The position numbers were made by a program, and so were the translations under genes. The notes below the pieces were generated by a model. The model ran no database searches. It worked only from the letters and a program-made list of their open reading frames with translations, and was not told the DNA's origin. From Trebouxia sp. TZW2008 (lineage: Eukaryota; Chlorophyta; Trebouxiophyceae; Trebouxiales; Trebouxiaceae), in NCBI GenBank assembly GCA_002118135.1, contig BDIU01000047.1, forward strand, positions 286,484 to 350,483: a stretch of 64,000 bases of DNA. The letters are read 5' to 3'. Below, one piece after another: positions 1-23,831 of this stretch (position 1 is the stretch's first letter; the number at the start of each line of letters is the position of its first letter).

Positions 1-11477
<11,477 letters not shown>

Positions 11478-12245
11478 TGCAAAGGAAAATTCAAAGCCCT
11501 CTCCTGCATTTTCATATGCAACTTGACGACTACATGGAGTGAGGAAGACCTGTCAAAGCAAGGCAAGCAAAGCACGACACGGGTTGATCTGAGATCCGAT
11601 CGGCCGGCTTGTTGACCTGGACCAGTAGGGCCAGCCAATTGAAAGTGACGCACCGTACAAAACTTCTACATCATTGGCAGCAGAGTGGACAATGCCTTGA
11701 ATCTTTCGCAGCGAAGCTTCGCTGCACATTGCTCAGGTCGGCAGCATACATGCTGGTAGACCCTCGGTCCAGGACCTGCAGCAATCGCTCAACTGGTGGT
11801 GGTACGTGATGTTTGCAAGTCTGCTTGCGACAGCATTTCCTGCCGGTCACGCGTCGTGTTTGCTTGGCACCTTTTGCCTATTGTCGCCATAGCGCAAAAG
11901 AAGCAGAAGCAGCGGCAACGATATGACTCACTAAGTAGTTATGCCACAGCATTCGCTGCATGCCATCTCGTGCAGATTGCGGCCTCATCATCGACCGGCA
12001 TTGTGGACAAATTTCGCAAGCAATTCGCTAACTAGAGCATCGGCAGTTTCGGCTCCCGGCGTTTCACATAGTCTGTGTCTTCGAGACATTTCATGCTCAC
12101 CTGACGACTTAGTAAATTAAGCCGACTTCAGCTGCGCCAGCTATAAGCAATACTGCGATTAGCTGCTGCTAGATTTCAGCAGCACTTCATCGGCGGTCGT
12201 TGATAGCTTTTGCGCTGTTAAACCAGTAGTTTGCAAATTCAACTC
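11478..12245. other. Divergent 5' region between GFS12-like and ECH2
   Basis: It holds the unrecognised first exon(s) of the minus-strand gene and the promoter and 5' UTR of the plus-strand hydratase. An open minus-strand stretch at about 11.68-11.87 kb (coding PPPVERLLQVLDRGSTSMYA) could be such an exon but cannot be tied to the family. No further feature is visible. Confidence 0.4.
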
Positions 12246-13468
12246 ATGCCGGTGTCGGACGGCTCACCGCGTGACGAGGAGCGCCTTCAACTCATCGAGG
12301 ACTTCAAACGTTCACAGCACCCCTCTGCAAACTGGCAATATGATTTCAGAGACGTAATCCTGTATGCTCTGAGCATAGGGTGTCCCAGGACAGAGCGCAA
12401 ATTTGTATATGAAAATGACAAGGATTTCCAAGCTTTGCCCTCATATGCGGTCTTGGCGCTTCACAAGGCTGAGCTGAGGTGCCATCATCTTTTGCCAAAT
12501 TTTGACCCAGTAAGCACACAATGTTGACATCACATCTGGACTCATGTCAGGGATGCTGCATGCATGTGTCTGTGCTGCAGCAACAAGTCTACAAATGCCG
12601 AGTGCTGAATGATGCTGCTTTGTTCTGCCAACAAAATCCTGTACGTGCAGAGGATGCTGCTGCATGGTGAGAATTATGTAGAGATCTTCTCCCCATTGCC
12701 ATCAAGCGGCAACTTCGTCATCAAACCCAGCCTGATCGACATTCAAGACAAGGGCAAAGCAGCGCTGCTTATCACCAGAAGCAGCATCATTGACCCTGCC
12801 ACTCAGCAGGTGCTTGCAATCAATGAGAGCACAGCCTTTGTGAGAGGCTCAGGAGGATTTGGGCGCACCAAACCTATTGCTCGTGCTGCTGCGGCCACTG
12901 CTGCAAACAAAACCCCACAGCGGCAGCCTGATGCAGTAATTGAAGAATGCACGTCTCCAGATTTGGCTGCTCTGTACAGACTGAATGCTGACTACAACCC
13001 ATTGCATATTGATCCAGCTTTCAGCAGCAAAGGTGGCTTCCAAGATCCCATACTGCATGGGTTGTGTAGCTTTGGGATGTCTACAAAGCATGTGATGCAG
13101 CAATTCGGACAGAATTCTGCTGCCAGCATCAAAAGCATCAAGGTGAGGGGGGCTCTGTAATGTTTGCATCAGTTCCTTGTCAGTCCTTGCTGACATGAGC
13201 TATGCAGTATGCTTCTTGATTTTGGTATTGACAGTTTGCTCTCAATTGAGAGGCTTACTATGTGTGTCAAAGCTGGATCTTTGCTGAACATTTGTGTGTG
13301 CAGGCTCAATTTGCTATGTATGTATTTCCTGGGGAGACACTTCGGACAGAGATGTGGCAAGAGAGTCCCACAAAAATCGTATTTCAGACCAGAGTGCTGG
13401 AGCGCAACGTTCTTGCAATCACAAAAGCAGCTGTTGAGCTGAACAAAGCAGCCAATGCAAAGCTATGA
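12246..13468 (+). CDS. ECH2: Peroxisomal 2-enoyl-CoA hydratase 2 (MaoC-type)
   Basis: It hydrates trans-2-enoyl-CoA to (3R)-hydroxyacyl-CoA in peroxisomal beta-oxidation. Exons are 12246-12509, 12651-13142 and 13304-13468; all phases are 0 and the sum gives 306 residues. The hydratase-2 motif [12 protein letters not shown] carries the expected catalytic Asp202 and His207. A second hot-dog signature, [14 protein letters not shown], follows. Residues 88-103 ([16 protein letters not shown]) match the central linker of the HSD17B4 hydratase domain. The protein ends AKL, a type 1 peroxisomal targeting signal. The start is the first in-frame ATG after an upstream region with stops. Unlike animal and fungal multifunctional enzymes it stands alone, as in plants. 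Confidence 0.93.
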
Positions 13469-13944
13469 TCAAGAAGAGCTTCTGCATACCACGGATCTGG
13501 CATGCCTGTTCCAGCAAATTTTGGAAACTTCTGTTCTCTTGCTGGCTGTCAGGTTGTGTGTGTTTTGAGTCAGTTGCTGAAACGAGTACTGCAGGCTTGA
13601 TGTCACTGGAGTGCACTGTTACAGTAGCATCTGATCAGATAATTTCTCCAAAGTGAAAAACGTTCAGTCCTAATTGTCAGCAATAACAATCTCAACAGTT
13701 ACTGATGATGTCCTTCAGAATCGATGAATTGCGGCATTGTTGTTGGTTTTTGGCTGGTCCTGCCTCTGAAGTCTCTTTGCTTCGCAACATGACATACTAT
13801 ATCGTTCTCATTCGTTTTGGGGACCCACTTCTTGCCCTTTGCCTGCTGCGGCACATGGACATCGATACAAGCACAAAATTCGATTAAAACTGGCATCGTT
13901 GCACTCAAGTTGGCTGCAGACAACTTCTTAAGCCTAGCATCTAC
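13469..13944. other. Tail-to-tail intergenic region
   Basis: It separates the stop codons of the hydratase (+) and the Sec23-type gene (-). It should contain both 3' UTRs. I see no gene or repeat in it. Confidence 0.5.
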
Positions 13945-16900
13945 TTACATGCCATGATCAATGAACTGATGGATCTCGAACTTGATCTGCTCAAGAAATG
14001 ACACAAGGCCAACCATGCCTTGCCTATTGTCTGATGAAAACATTGCATCTGGCTCCTCAATCAAGTGCTGGGTAAACTGTGACACGTCATCAACGCCGCC
14101 TACATGCACAATGTCAGCAGTTGCTGCGTGACCTGCTGGCCAGACCAGAATCCAGCCTGGCAAGCGTTGCTGTTTCACTTTGATCAGCACACCTGAACGA
14201 GCTGTGTGCAAGCATGCAGCGGCGCCAAATATGAAAGCAAGCCCACAGGCTCATCAAGTGCCACCAACAATCGCAGATGCATTTGAGCTGAGCAGCTTGA
14301 ATATCATTTGCATTGAACATTAGCTTGGTGGACCAGGTGTGGCACACATGTAAGCGCATACAAGTCAGCTCCTGGCTGCTTCCTGTGAATGCAAGTCACT
14401 AAAATTGCCTGTGTCATGTTCATCATGTTCGGATCTCGGCTCACGCGTTGTGACATACTGACTGCACAATGGAGGCCCTTACAGACTCAACATTCATTTG
14501 GGCACGAGAGCATCTGTATTGTAACTCGCACTTAAGCTGATGCAAATGCCGCACAACGGAGGGGACAGTTACCTCTCAGCATCTTTAGCTGGGGATTGAG
14601 CTGGCGGCTCTGTTTGAGGTTCTGGATGGTTTTGCGGAGAAGGCTGGAGTGGGGAGGGGGAAAGGGTATGCTGGGGGGGTAGCCTGCTGCATAGTATAGG
14701 ACCAGGGTGGAGAAGGTGTCCAGCAGGAAGATGGGCGCAGCAGCTGTCACCAGAGCTGCTCTGCTCAAGGAATGCCCAGGGTATGCCTGCAGAGCAGATG
14801 AAATATTCTTACTGACTCTGTGCGCATTTGACATTCTGCCCATGGATGAAAGAACAAAACAAAATTTCAACAACAGTGTGCTTGCTGATGTCTTTTGTGC
14901 ACACAACGAAAAGCAGCTCTAGTCAAAAGCTTTGCATGGCATAGAGGTTGCTGGAAGTTCAGGCGGCAGCATTTGTCACCAGAGCTGTTGTGCTCAGAGC
15001 CAACAGGAGGACAAATGCAGCAGCAGCAGCAGCAGCAGAAGCAGCAGAAGCAGCAGCAGCAGCAGGGCAGACCTGACCTGATTTTCAGGGTCTTGGTAGG
15101 AGGAGAGGCGGGGGTAGACAGCAGTCTGTAGATCTGTGGGATGCAGGGAGGACCACAGCAGGTGGAGGCTGGTGCGGGTGTCGGGGTGATGGGTGGGGTG
15201 GGGGCCCAGCAGGGGGCTGCGCAGCAGTGCATACACCAGGCGGGGCATCATTTGCAGTGTCTCTGCACCCTCAAATGTGGCATCAATCTGCATCACCAGC
15301 CATAGTCAGCTGTGAGCTGTTCAACATTGCACCAAGATGCAGCAATGGTCATAAGAAGGTGTCAGCATGTTGAGCCATACAGAATATCAGAAAATTGAGC
15401 CCATAAAGCAGGACTTTCTAACATTCACATAATTCATATTTGAGTGTTTGAATGTTGATTTAAAAAATACGGTCAAGCACGCAGAGACCTGGGAGGGTGC
15501 ATCTGGGCCGGCAGCATTAGTGTAGTAGTTAGCCAGAGCGCAAATCAGCCAGTCCTGCAGCAGCTGCCTTGCTTCCCATTAGCCCTGCTCTGCTGCAACC
15601 TGGCTAACTTTGTGCATGAGCAGTGCAAGCAGACAGATGACAAGCTGAGAGAATGCACCTGATTTAGCCGCATCGCCACAAGGCAAGCGCTGGAGCAGAC
15701 AGAGACATCAAATGGGGAGCGTTCACCTGGGTAGGGCAGCACTGCAATGGGTCAAGTGCTGAGGCAGCGTGAAGTGCTAAGGCAGACAGAGATAACAACG
15801 TAGGAGTGTGCACCTGGGCCAGCAGCATTGGTGTTGTATTTGGCCAGGACGCGTACAAGCAAGACCTGCAGCAGCTGCCTTGCCTGCCAGTAGCCCTGCT
15901 GTGCGGTGGCCCGGCTGACCTTGTGCATGAGCAGTTCAAACAGACAAAGATCACAGCCTGGGCGATTGCATATGGGCTTGCAGCATTGCTACAGGCAAAG
16001 CACTCAGGCAGACAGGTGCCAACCTGGGGAGGTGTACCTGAGGCCAGCAGCATTTGCTACACGGTGAATGCTCAGGCAGACAGAGATAACAACCTTCCCA
16101 GAGAATCCCAGCGAGCTGCAGGGCCCACAAGTCAAACAGCAGTCCTACATGGCAAGGGCTTAAGCAGACAGATAACAACCTGGGAGGGTGCACCTGGGCC
16201 AGCAGCATTGGTGTTGTAGTTGGCCAGGGCACGCACAAGCCAGTCTTGCAACAGCTGCCTTGCTTCAAAGTAGCCCTGTTCTGCTGCGGCGCGGCTGACC
16301 TTGTGCATGAGCAGGCACAGGATGCAGTCGGGGCGTGCATGCTGGTATAGAGTTGCTGGATCTTGCGCCACTGCTAGGGCTTTGGTGACCACCCGCAGCC
16401 GCCGCTGCACCACATACCTGCACACCACGTTTAACAGTCAAGATGCATGTGGACGTGACTCACCAGACTATTGGCAAGCTGATGTTGCGGGGCGCATGCT
16501 AATACAGGCTGGCTGGGTCATGCGCCACATACCTACTCACCACCTCCGACCCTTGAAATGCAGATAGAGTGCTTCACATTGCGATAAAGCGGACCCAGAC
16601 GCTTGTCAAAGCGTGCTTTAAGTCAGTATGAAGCAATTCTGACTGCAACACATCACAAAGCATCACCTTGTTGGTATAGAGACGGCAGGTTGGTGGTCCG
16701 CATCCCCATTCTGCCCATTTATTAGTGGCATCTGCGACTGTGCTACCAGCATTGAGTACTGAAACACCATCTGCACCATTGGTGGTGAATCCACAGTGGT
16801 AGCAAAGCCACCAGCATTGGTGAACTGGAAGTCGAAGGCAAAGGTGGAGTGAGGGGTGCAGGCGTTGATGTGCACCAGGTTGTCGTACTGCTCGTCTTGG

Positions 16901-19900
16901 CTGAGCTGACCGTAGGCTCGGCTGACCTTGAACTCTGGGGAGGTTCGGATGCGCAGCAGGCCCTCTGTTGCCATGGGACAAGACAAGCGGCGATACACGT
17001 CCTGCACACAACAGCAACACTTGTTTGTTGTGAAGCATATCCATAATATGCCTTAGAACTGTGAGGCGCAATTGTAGGCATGCAAACAGCAGGGAAGCCC
17101 CCACTTATGGCAGGCAATGCGTATGTGCAGCCCTGGTTTTGCCAGGAGAGATTGTACATGTGTGAAATGATAGCAGTCTGCCCAAATTATGGCAGCCATG
17201 TTGCAAGAGGGCTACCACTCTTACGACACTCTCTTTGTGGCACATGAACTGGAGCAATCCCAGGGCGGGGGACAAACCTTAAGTAGCTGGTGGCGTCCCT
17301 TAACGCAAGCAAGTAGGCAAAAAGCGTAGGCAGACTTGAGGCAGGACGGCATGTTCAAGGGAGGGGTAGAGGGAATGGGCCACCATCATGGTGGGGCACA
17401 AGAGGCTCATGAAGGCCACTGAAGGACAACAGCAGGTGGACACAGAGCATAAGCAGACCTGAGGCAAGGGCAGCCTCATCAAGGGAGGTTAACAGGAAGA
17501 GGGCACCCTCCATGGTGGGCACAGGGGGCTCAGGGATGCCAACCACATGCCTTGCTCATGAGGGACAACAGCAAATAGGCACAAAGGGCATTTACACCTG
17601 AGGCAAGGCAGCCTCTTCAAGGGAGGGGTACAGGAAGGGGGGTAGAGGGTATCCCCTATGGTGGGGCAAAGGGGGCTCATGAAGGCTAAGCCCATGAGTT
17701 GCTCATGAAGGACAACAGCAAGTAGGCACAAAGAGCGTTCACACCTGAGGCAAGGCAGCCTCTTCAAGGGAGGGGTATAGGAAGAGGGCTCCCCCTGTGA
17801 TGGGGCACAGGGGGCTCATGAATGCCAAGCCCATGCCCTCCTCTGAGGCAGCGTACAGGTCTATGCAGACACCCAGCTCAGCTGCAGCTGTGGCCGCCTC
17901 CTCATAGAAGTGGCGGGCTGCTGGGTCTGGTTCTGCCTGTCAGCCATAGGCAGCACTTTCAAGAAGGCCTGGCTGACTCTGAAAGTCACTGCATTGCTGT
18001 TTGTGTACACTGTTTGCGCTGTGCAAGCCGGTAGTGTGGCAGCTTTGCAAGAGATGGGTCACAGAGTCAGCATAGGCCCAGAGAAGTTGTGAGCTGCAAG
18101 CGAGATGAACAAGAGAGCAGCTTCACATGGTACTGCACAGTCAGAGACCAGCCCCTCATAAGGTTGTGCAGCAGCTAGTTTATTTGCATATTGCACAGAC
18201 TTTGGGAAACTTCAGCAAGTCATGCTTTGTTGTACTTTCAAATGCACTCTTTGAGCAGTCTCAGGCTGTGATGCTGCTTGTGACAAATAGACAGAAACCA
18301 TATTGGTTGTCCAGCAATATGGCAAAGCAAGCACCTGCAGAGGATCATTGCTAAGCTGTGCTGCGTCAGTATGGGTTTCCAACTGCTGGGCTGGCTGCAG
18401 GCCAAGCGCTAGGGAGGTGTAGGTGATGTCGGTCATGTCAGGGGGTGTGGGGGGTGCAGGGAGCCGCTTGCGCTTCAGCACACTGCCCATGCCCCTGTCT
18501 GGTGGACCAGACAGGAAAACCATCAGCCTTGTCCCTGGAAAACGTTGTTTTGTTTAGGCGCATGATGGTGATCAAAACTGTGGTCAAAGTCACCACTGCA
18601 CAGCACACTGCTGTAGCTCATTGCGGAGCACATAGTTGTGAAGCGCAAGATAGGGCACACCATGATCAGGAACACCATAATATCTCATGACAGAGTACAC
18701 TGTGTTATCTTGCTCACAAGCACATGATGCTAAAGCCAGGCAGAGCGGATCCATGTTGCAAGGGATGTCCATTAAAGTCGCCTGGTGAGCATCGAAACAG
18801 GACATGTCAGCAAGCCAACTTTTGCTGCATACATAACCGTGATGAGAGTCAGAAGCATGCCAAAATATCTAGAGGCACTGTCATGTGAGTGTTTGCAGTG
18901 GTACGATGCGATTTTTGATGATGTGTGCTTGCAAAATGCATGGGACACATGTCAGGGAAACAGTGGGTATGCAGAATGGCAGGCACCTGCTGGGCTGGCT
19001 GTCTCTGCAGCAATCTCCCTGTCAGAGGTGGAGGCAGTGGTGCCAGCATGCTGCCTTGCCTCTGCAGCACCCGCAAGAGATTCTGCGTGACTCAGGCACC
19101 TGCACCATTCAATTTCATCAACCTCAGTGATTACAGCATTTGTGCTGTCAGAAGATGAAGTAGCGCTGCCAGCATGCTGCCTGTCCTGTGAGGGACCTGC
19201 AAGGGACTCTGTTTGACCCAGGCGCCTGCACTAGCACCGGCACCAGCGTCAGCTGCAAGGAATCCTAATTGCATCAAGCTTTGACGCGTCCACTCAATCT
19301 GTTGTAGATTCTTAGGGAGAGGTGGAGGCAGCAATTGGCATGCTGCCTGTCCTGTGAGGGACCTGCAAGGGATTCTGTTTGACCGGGTACCTGCACTAGC
19401 ACCGGGACCAGCGTCAGCTGCAAGGAATCCTAATTGCATCGAGCTTTGACGCGTCCACTCAATCTGTCGTAGATTCTTAGGGGGAGTTGGAGGCAGCAGT
19501 TGGCATGCTGCCTGTCCTATGAGGCACCTGCAAGGGCCTCTGCATGACTCAGGCACCTGCAACAGCAGCACATTCAGCTGCAGGGCATCCTGAAAGCGCC
19601 AAGGCTTGACGTGTGCGTCTGAACTCAACTTCACTAATTTGTTGATCAATCAGGTCATAGTCACAGTCCTCATATAGTCAACTTGAATGATTGCAGCATT
19701 TGTGCTGAAAGAAGCGCTGCATGGGATTGCAGCTCAACTTGTCTGGTGTTGTCATCCCTTCATGCATCATCTGCATTAAACCTGAAGCAACGTGCTTTTC
19801 TGTGCAGCTGCAACAGTTCAAAGACATGTATGCCAACATGAGCTGTTTGCTGACAAATCAAAAGCTTTGCAAGCCTGAAAACGCAATGTCAGCACAGCAC

Positions 19901-21829
19901 AGCATAGCACAGCACAGCACAGCACCTGAGGACTGCTTGCAGGGCACCTCCAAAGCTGCGAGTTCCTAGAGCCTCATCACTAGCAGAGGACTGCATGCTG
20001 GCAGTGTTATCTGGCTCTAAGCTGTCCACAGCTGCAGCAATACCTTCCTTGCAGCTGCCAACAGGGGCTAGCAGATGCAACAGGGGCAAGGCCTCCTCCA
20101 GCCCCAGGGCAGTTGGTGGACCCTTGGGGTTGCCTGATATATGCACATACTTCAGGCTTGTGTTTTGTCCTTGCGTGTCGTACAACCCACTCTGCATGCA
20201 ATGCACGGCTGTTCCAGAGTGTTTCTTGGGACAGGCAAGAGCCATGTGAGAAGCAAGACGCTGTGAGGCAACGGTGAGCTATTGCCTTGGCAGCTTGGGC
20301 AGATGGGCCAGGACAAGTAAGCCAAGCAATGTAAAGAGCGGATGGATGCTAGGGCAGCAAATTGGCGCACAATTGAAATCAGAGCATCCACATCCTGTTA
20401 GAAACTGCTGTGCATCAATCCAAACACACTTCATAGGACAACTATGTACCCAGCTCATGCCACTAGCATCTGAATTTACTAGCTTATAAGCCATCCTGGT
20501 GCTATGAAGCAGCTGCTGTTGTTTGAGTGATTGCAATGTAGAACGCATTGCAACATGAGCTCTATCTTGCATGGCTGCTGAGCACAACCCTGACCTTTGT
20601 AGAGAAGGTGATAAGGCCAAACAATGCCGCTGAAGGTACAGCCTCCAAGGCTGCCAGCAAGCCACTTTTCACCAGTTCCAGAAAGTCTGCTCCACAAGTC
20701 AAGTCAATCAACGCCAAGTATATTGGCTGAGCTGACGAGTCTCCACCAGCAGGCTTGTTGCTGGGCTGCAACAAACCAGACTATCATATCTGTGTATATG
20801 AACTTTGGCCTGTATGCAAACGGCTGCCTGCCATGCAAGTCTGAGTGAGTGCTAGGTGAACAGCATGCACAACAAACAAAGCATTGACAGCTGCATGCAA
20901 TTAGGAACAACGAGCGCCTTTGCCATGCCCAAATGTGCCTCGGCGCATCAGAATTGTGACCATGCATGCGCGCACAATGCATTGACACCATGCTTGACAT
21001 GTGTAGTTGTGTGCTGAATGGTGCATGCTTCCACTCAAATGCCATGCCTATATATAAGCGCCCACAATGGCCCCTGCCTCTTTGGTGCATGGCCATGATA
21101 TGGGATCGCTGGAAAACAGCTTGGGCATCACCCAATGTTAATGCGGCACAGCATTTTACCTGTTGCTCATCAGGATCAGCAGCAGGGCTACAAAGCATTT
21201 CCACACCTCCTTTCCGTAGCTCTGCAGCCTGCTGACGCCCTAAATCCCTTGCGTATCTGTTTGTCACACAAGAACACTGTAGGTAAGCTGCTAACAGCAT
21301 AATGTCGCATATGCACATTCTGATGGTCGCTCGCATGCTCTGTCGTTGGCAACCTGGAAACCAAGACTTTTGCTAACAGTTTTGCTCAATCACGCTTGAA
21401 CCTTGCCTTGCCTGCGGTTGGAGATTGCCTTGTAATCATTGTAACCTCCGCAAAGAGCGCATGTCCAGCCATACATCGAAAAATGGCAATAATGGTTGAC
21501 ATACCTGCAAGCAGTTTGGTCATGCACTGACAAACTTACATGCCAAGTCTACAGCGCTCAGAGCGACCAAAATGAAATGCTCACGCATAACACTCTCGAC
21601 ATCGTCCCACATCTTCAGCTCGGGTGACAAGAGTGCTGTCATGTGCAAGCTGTTGCAGCTTTGCAAATGGTTGCACTACACAAGCGAAGGGCAAGCTGCA
21701 AGCATCTCTCAGCTCCCCTGCGCCACGATGTGATATGTGGTCGCAGCATGTAAATAACTTTGGCAAAAGCTGCTTGTGACAAGACTCACCGGACTGAGGA
21801 AAGCGACCCAGTGTGAAGTCAACCGCCAT
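13945..21829 (-). CDS. Divergent Sec23-type COPII coat protein
   Basis: Sec23/Sec24 proteins form the inner COPII coat on ER exit vesicles. Exon 1 (21790-21829) starts MAVDFTLGRFPQS, as in the plant Sec23-like subfamily. Exon 2 (21585-21717) carries the start of the zinc ribbon, RCRECYA. The vWA-like trunk is in 20595-20765 (YLALIDLTCGADFLELVKSG), 19925 to about 20170 (EEALPLLHLLAPVGSCKEGI), 18335-18534 (VFLSGPPDRGMGS) and 17745-17932 (PAARHFYEEAATAAAELGV). The beta-sandwich is in 16667-17001 (CPMATEGLLRIRTSPEFKVS). The helical domain is in 16180-16417 and 15078-15287. The gelsolin-like end is in 14573-14760 (PIFLLDTFSTLVLYY) and 13945-14192. Exon 21160-21276 lies between. One small exon near 19 kb and the second zinc-ribbon half are unresolved. 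The stop TAA at 13945 overlaps a possible donor (GTAAGT), so the end is slightly uncertain. Confidence 0.88.
14745..15000 (-). repeat. Acceptor/exon-start duplication (2 copies, 227 bp)
   Basis: The exon start coding AALVTAAA (acceptor at 14761-14763) is copied at about 14973-14997, where it reads AALVTNAAA after CACAACAG. Confidence 0.7.
15018..15066 (+). repeat. CAG/CTG trinucleotide tract in an intron
   Basis: About 16 CAG-like units with two AAG interruptions lie just inside the donor of exon 15078-15287 of the minus-strand Sec23-type gene. There it is a CTG tract in intron RNA. Confidence 0.9.
15485..16325 (-). repeat. Three dispersed-in-tandem copies of one Sec23-type exon segment
   Basis: About 140 bases of the exon coding LLMHKVSRAAAEQGYFEARQ (real copy 16180 to about 16320) recur at 15801-15940 and 15490-15635. 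The middle copy is still open (LLMHKVSRATAQQGYWQARQ). The left copy has an in-frame TAA after AAEQG. A weaker fragment lies near 15.95-16.08 kb. A copy of the other edge (acceptor side) is at about 16.49-16.53 kb. Confidence 0.85.
17327..17825 (-). repeat. Four tandem copies of a vWA exon end plus donor
   Basis: The real exon end (FLYPSLEEAALPQ, donor CAG|GTGTGA at 17745) is followed in the intron by three copies. Their matching points are 17598, 17459 and 17335, so spacings are 147, 139 and 124. Donor-like GT remains in each copy. Confidence 0.85.
19040..19665 (-). repeat. Four tandem intron units, 126-168 bp
   Basis: Units begin with AGCATGCTGCC on the plus strand at about 19044, 19171, 19339 and 19502. 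The two middle units are nearly identical over about 160 bases and share GACGCGTCCACTCAATCTGT. Each contains CAGGTGCCT- or CAGGTCCCT-like donors. They probably flank a missing small exon of the Sec23-type gene, which I could not pin down. Confidence 0.8.
19891..19925 (+). repeat. (AGCAC)n microsatellite
   Basis: Seven near-perfect AGCAC units abut the donor of the exon ending at 19925 on the minus strand. Confidence 0.9.
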
Positions 21830-23831
21830 TGCGACAACACTGATGGCCTGATCAGATGGCCAGCGTTCAACTGGCACAGATTACAGCGCGCAGCACACGA
21901 CCACCTTCAGCATCCATGCAGGCCGTTGAGGCAAAGTCGATGTGCGTGCAACAGATACACAAGCTGAGTCACCAAGCGGGAGCCATGCTGATCATGACTG
22001 CATGCAACACATTTGCTGTGGTGTGCAGGTTTCAACACTGTCATGCATGCCAGGCTCACAAAAACATGTCGCATGGTAAATGCTCGATCTCCTGCCAACA
22101 GAATTTCACCCAGCAATGCAGCCAGAGCTTCCTGCCAAGATTTATGTGCATGGACAGCATTGCCGCTGACAATTACAGATGTGGTGGAGACAAAATAATA
22201 TCAGGTGGACAGTCAATTTGACTGCTCAAATGTACACAAAGAGCATAGCTACCACAATGTCATCTGCCATTGCCACGTTTGCATTGGCAACTTGTGTGAT
22301 AGCAATGAACAACATCCTAAAATGAGATAAACTTGTCTTGTTCGAGATCTACTTTGTAAAGAGCACGAGACAATTGGCGACCTGGCCTTGCAAGACAATT
22401 GTTGAATCTCAGGAACCGCATCAAATTCAAAGTTACTCCAGAACTGGGCCACAATCTAGAAGTCCTTTGTGTAAGCAGGCGCACTGAGGCCCTGGCTGAA
22501 GTATTTATGCCTTAAGACACAAATCATTTGTGTCTTGAGACACGAGTCAGGGAGCTTTAGCTGGTAGTGCTCATCTTAGCAAGCTGTCGATGCTGCTAGA
22601 CACCAGATCACACTGAATCAAGTCACGTAAGAGGGCTATGCTGCATTTGAGCCAAACCACTGCTTGGCCATACTGGGGGACAGGAGCTGTTGAGCTCCTT
22701 GCATGCTGACTGACTTGCTGCTGGTTGGAACACTGCATAACTCCTTCACAAGGCGTTCACCATTGACTGTGCAGCGTCTGCGCCGAGCCTACAGCAAGGT
22801 GGCTGTCAGTCAGATGAGAAAAGCACATGGTCCTGTACCCGACATCAGCCCGTCTAAGTCTGCCGACATCGACGTAAGACCAGAAGCCGACTCTGCACGC
22901 ACCTGAATCCGAAGCCGCCAGCGATAGCATAGAAAATGGTGCAGCAAAAGCGACCAGGTATGGCGCAACACTTTGCAACGCCTTCTGATCTGGGTTGAGT
23001 GACGGGACCAGGTGGCTCGACTCCCGCTTTCGCCTTGCCGGCAGAGTTACCCATTCTGTCACACGAGTTGCACGGAGAAGTTGATTAAGAGCGGAAGTAA
23101 TGCGGGCAGTGTGACGTTGCACAGAACTGTTGTGAGGGTCAAGTTTGTAATATTTGTGCGCATGGGCGCCCGCCGCTGTACAACGGTGTTGTCGTCGGTG
23201 CTCCCTAGCTCCCCTTGCCAATGGCGACGGGCAAGCCAGGCGAAGACTTGTCTGCCTGGCATGGTGTCGCCCGACAGTGTACTGACATGGGCAGCTCTGA
23301 TCAAGTAGCGCAAATGCGGCCAGCTGCATTCAGTCTACTTCAAAATCAATAGTTGAAATTTTAAAAAGCAGACAATCAATGTGGAATCACTAGGAACATT
23401 CAAAGGGTATGCTTTGTAAGTGACATACCACTGTACACTGTGACACATGCAAAACCAGGACTTGCATGACAGCAGTTCACTACCAGTTGATGTAGCAGCA
23501 AATTGTAAGCCCAACCTTGAGCAAAGCATGAATTGCTTTGACGCTGCGAGTATTCCTGGCCATGGGGGACTACCATGTCTCTCAAGCAGCAGCTAATTGA
23601 AAGCAACGTACAGGTTTTGCTGCCATTGAATGAAATCAGTCATCACTTGACAGCTGTGGCAATGCTCAGTGACACACCTTATTGACTCAAAATGAAACAG
23701 CATGCTGAGACACGCATTGAATTCCTGGGAATGTGCATGTGTAAGCAGGTGCCGAGCAGGAGAATGCAAACCTAGGTATGTGTTTGCATGGCTACATGGC
23801 TTTGTCTGGACCTCTACACACCGTCAGGGCT
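21830..23831. other. Unresolved intergenic region with GC-richer island
   Basis: The left side holds the promoter of the Sec23-type gene. At 22.7-23.3 kb the base composition rises and long frames exist on both strands. On the plus strand 22774-22872 has an acceptor (GTGCAG) and donor (GTAAGA) bracketing RRAYSKVAVSQMRKAHG, and a further ATGGTGCAGCAAAAGCG|GTATGG-like piece follows near 22.94 kb. I recognise no family, so no gene is called. Confidence 0.3.

Noticed and set aside
20704..21336. A single 210-codon exon of the Sec23-type gene
   Set aside because: Only 21160-21276 matches the family; the remainder reads through a clear donor (CAG|GTAAAA) into intron.
22757..23329. A 190-codon open frame on the minus strand as a gene
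   Set aside because: It lacks recognisable domains and has Arg/Ser/Cys-rich composition typical of a shadow frame in GC-richer DNA.
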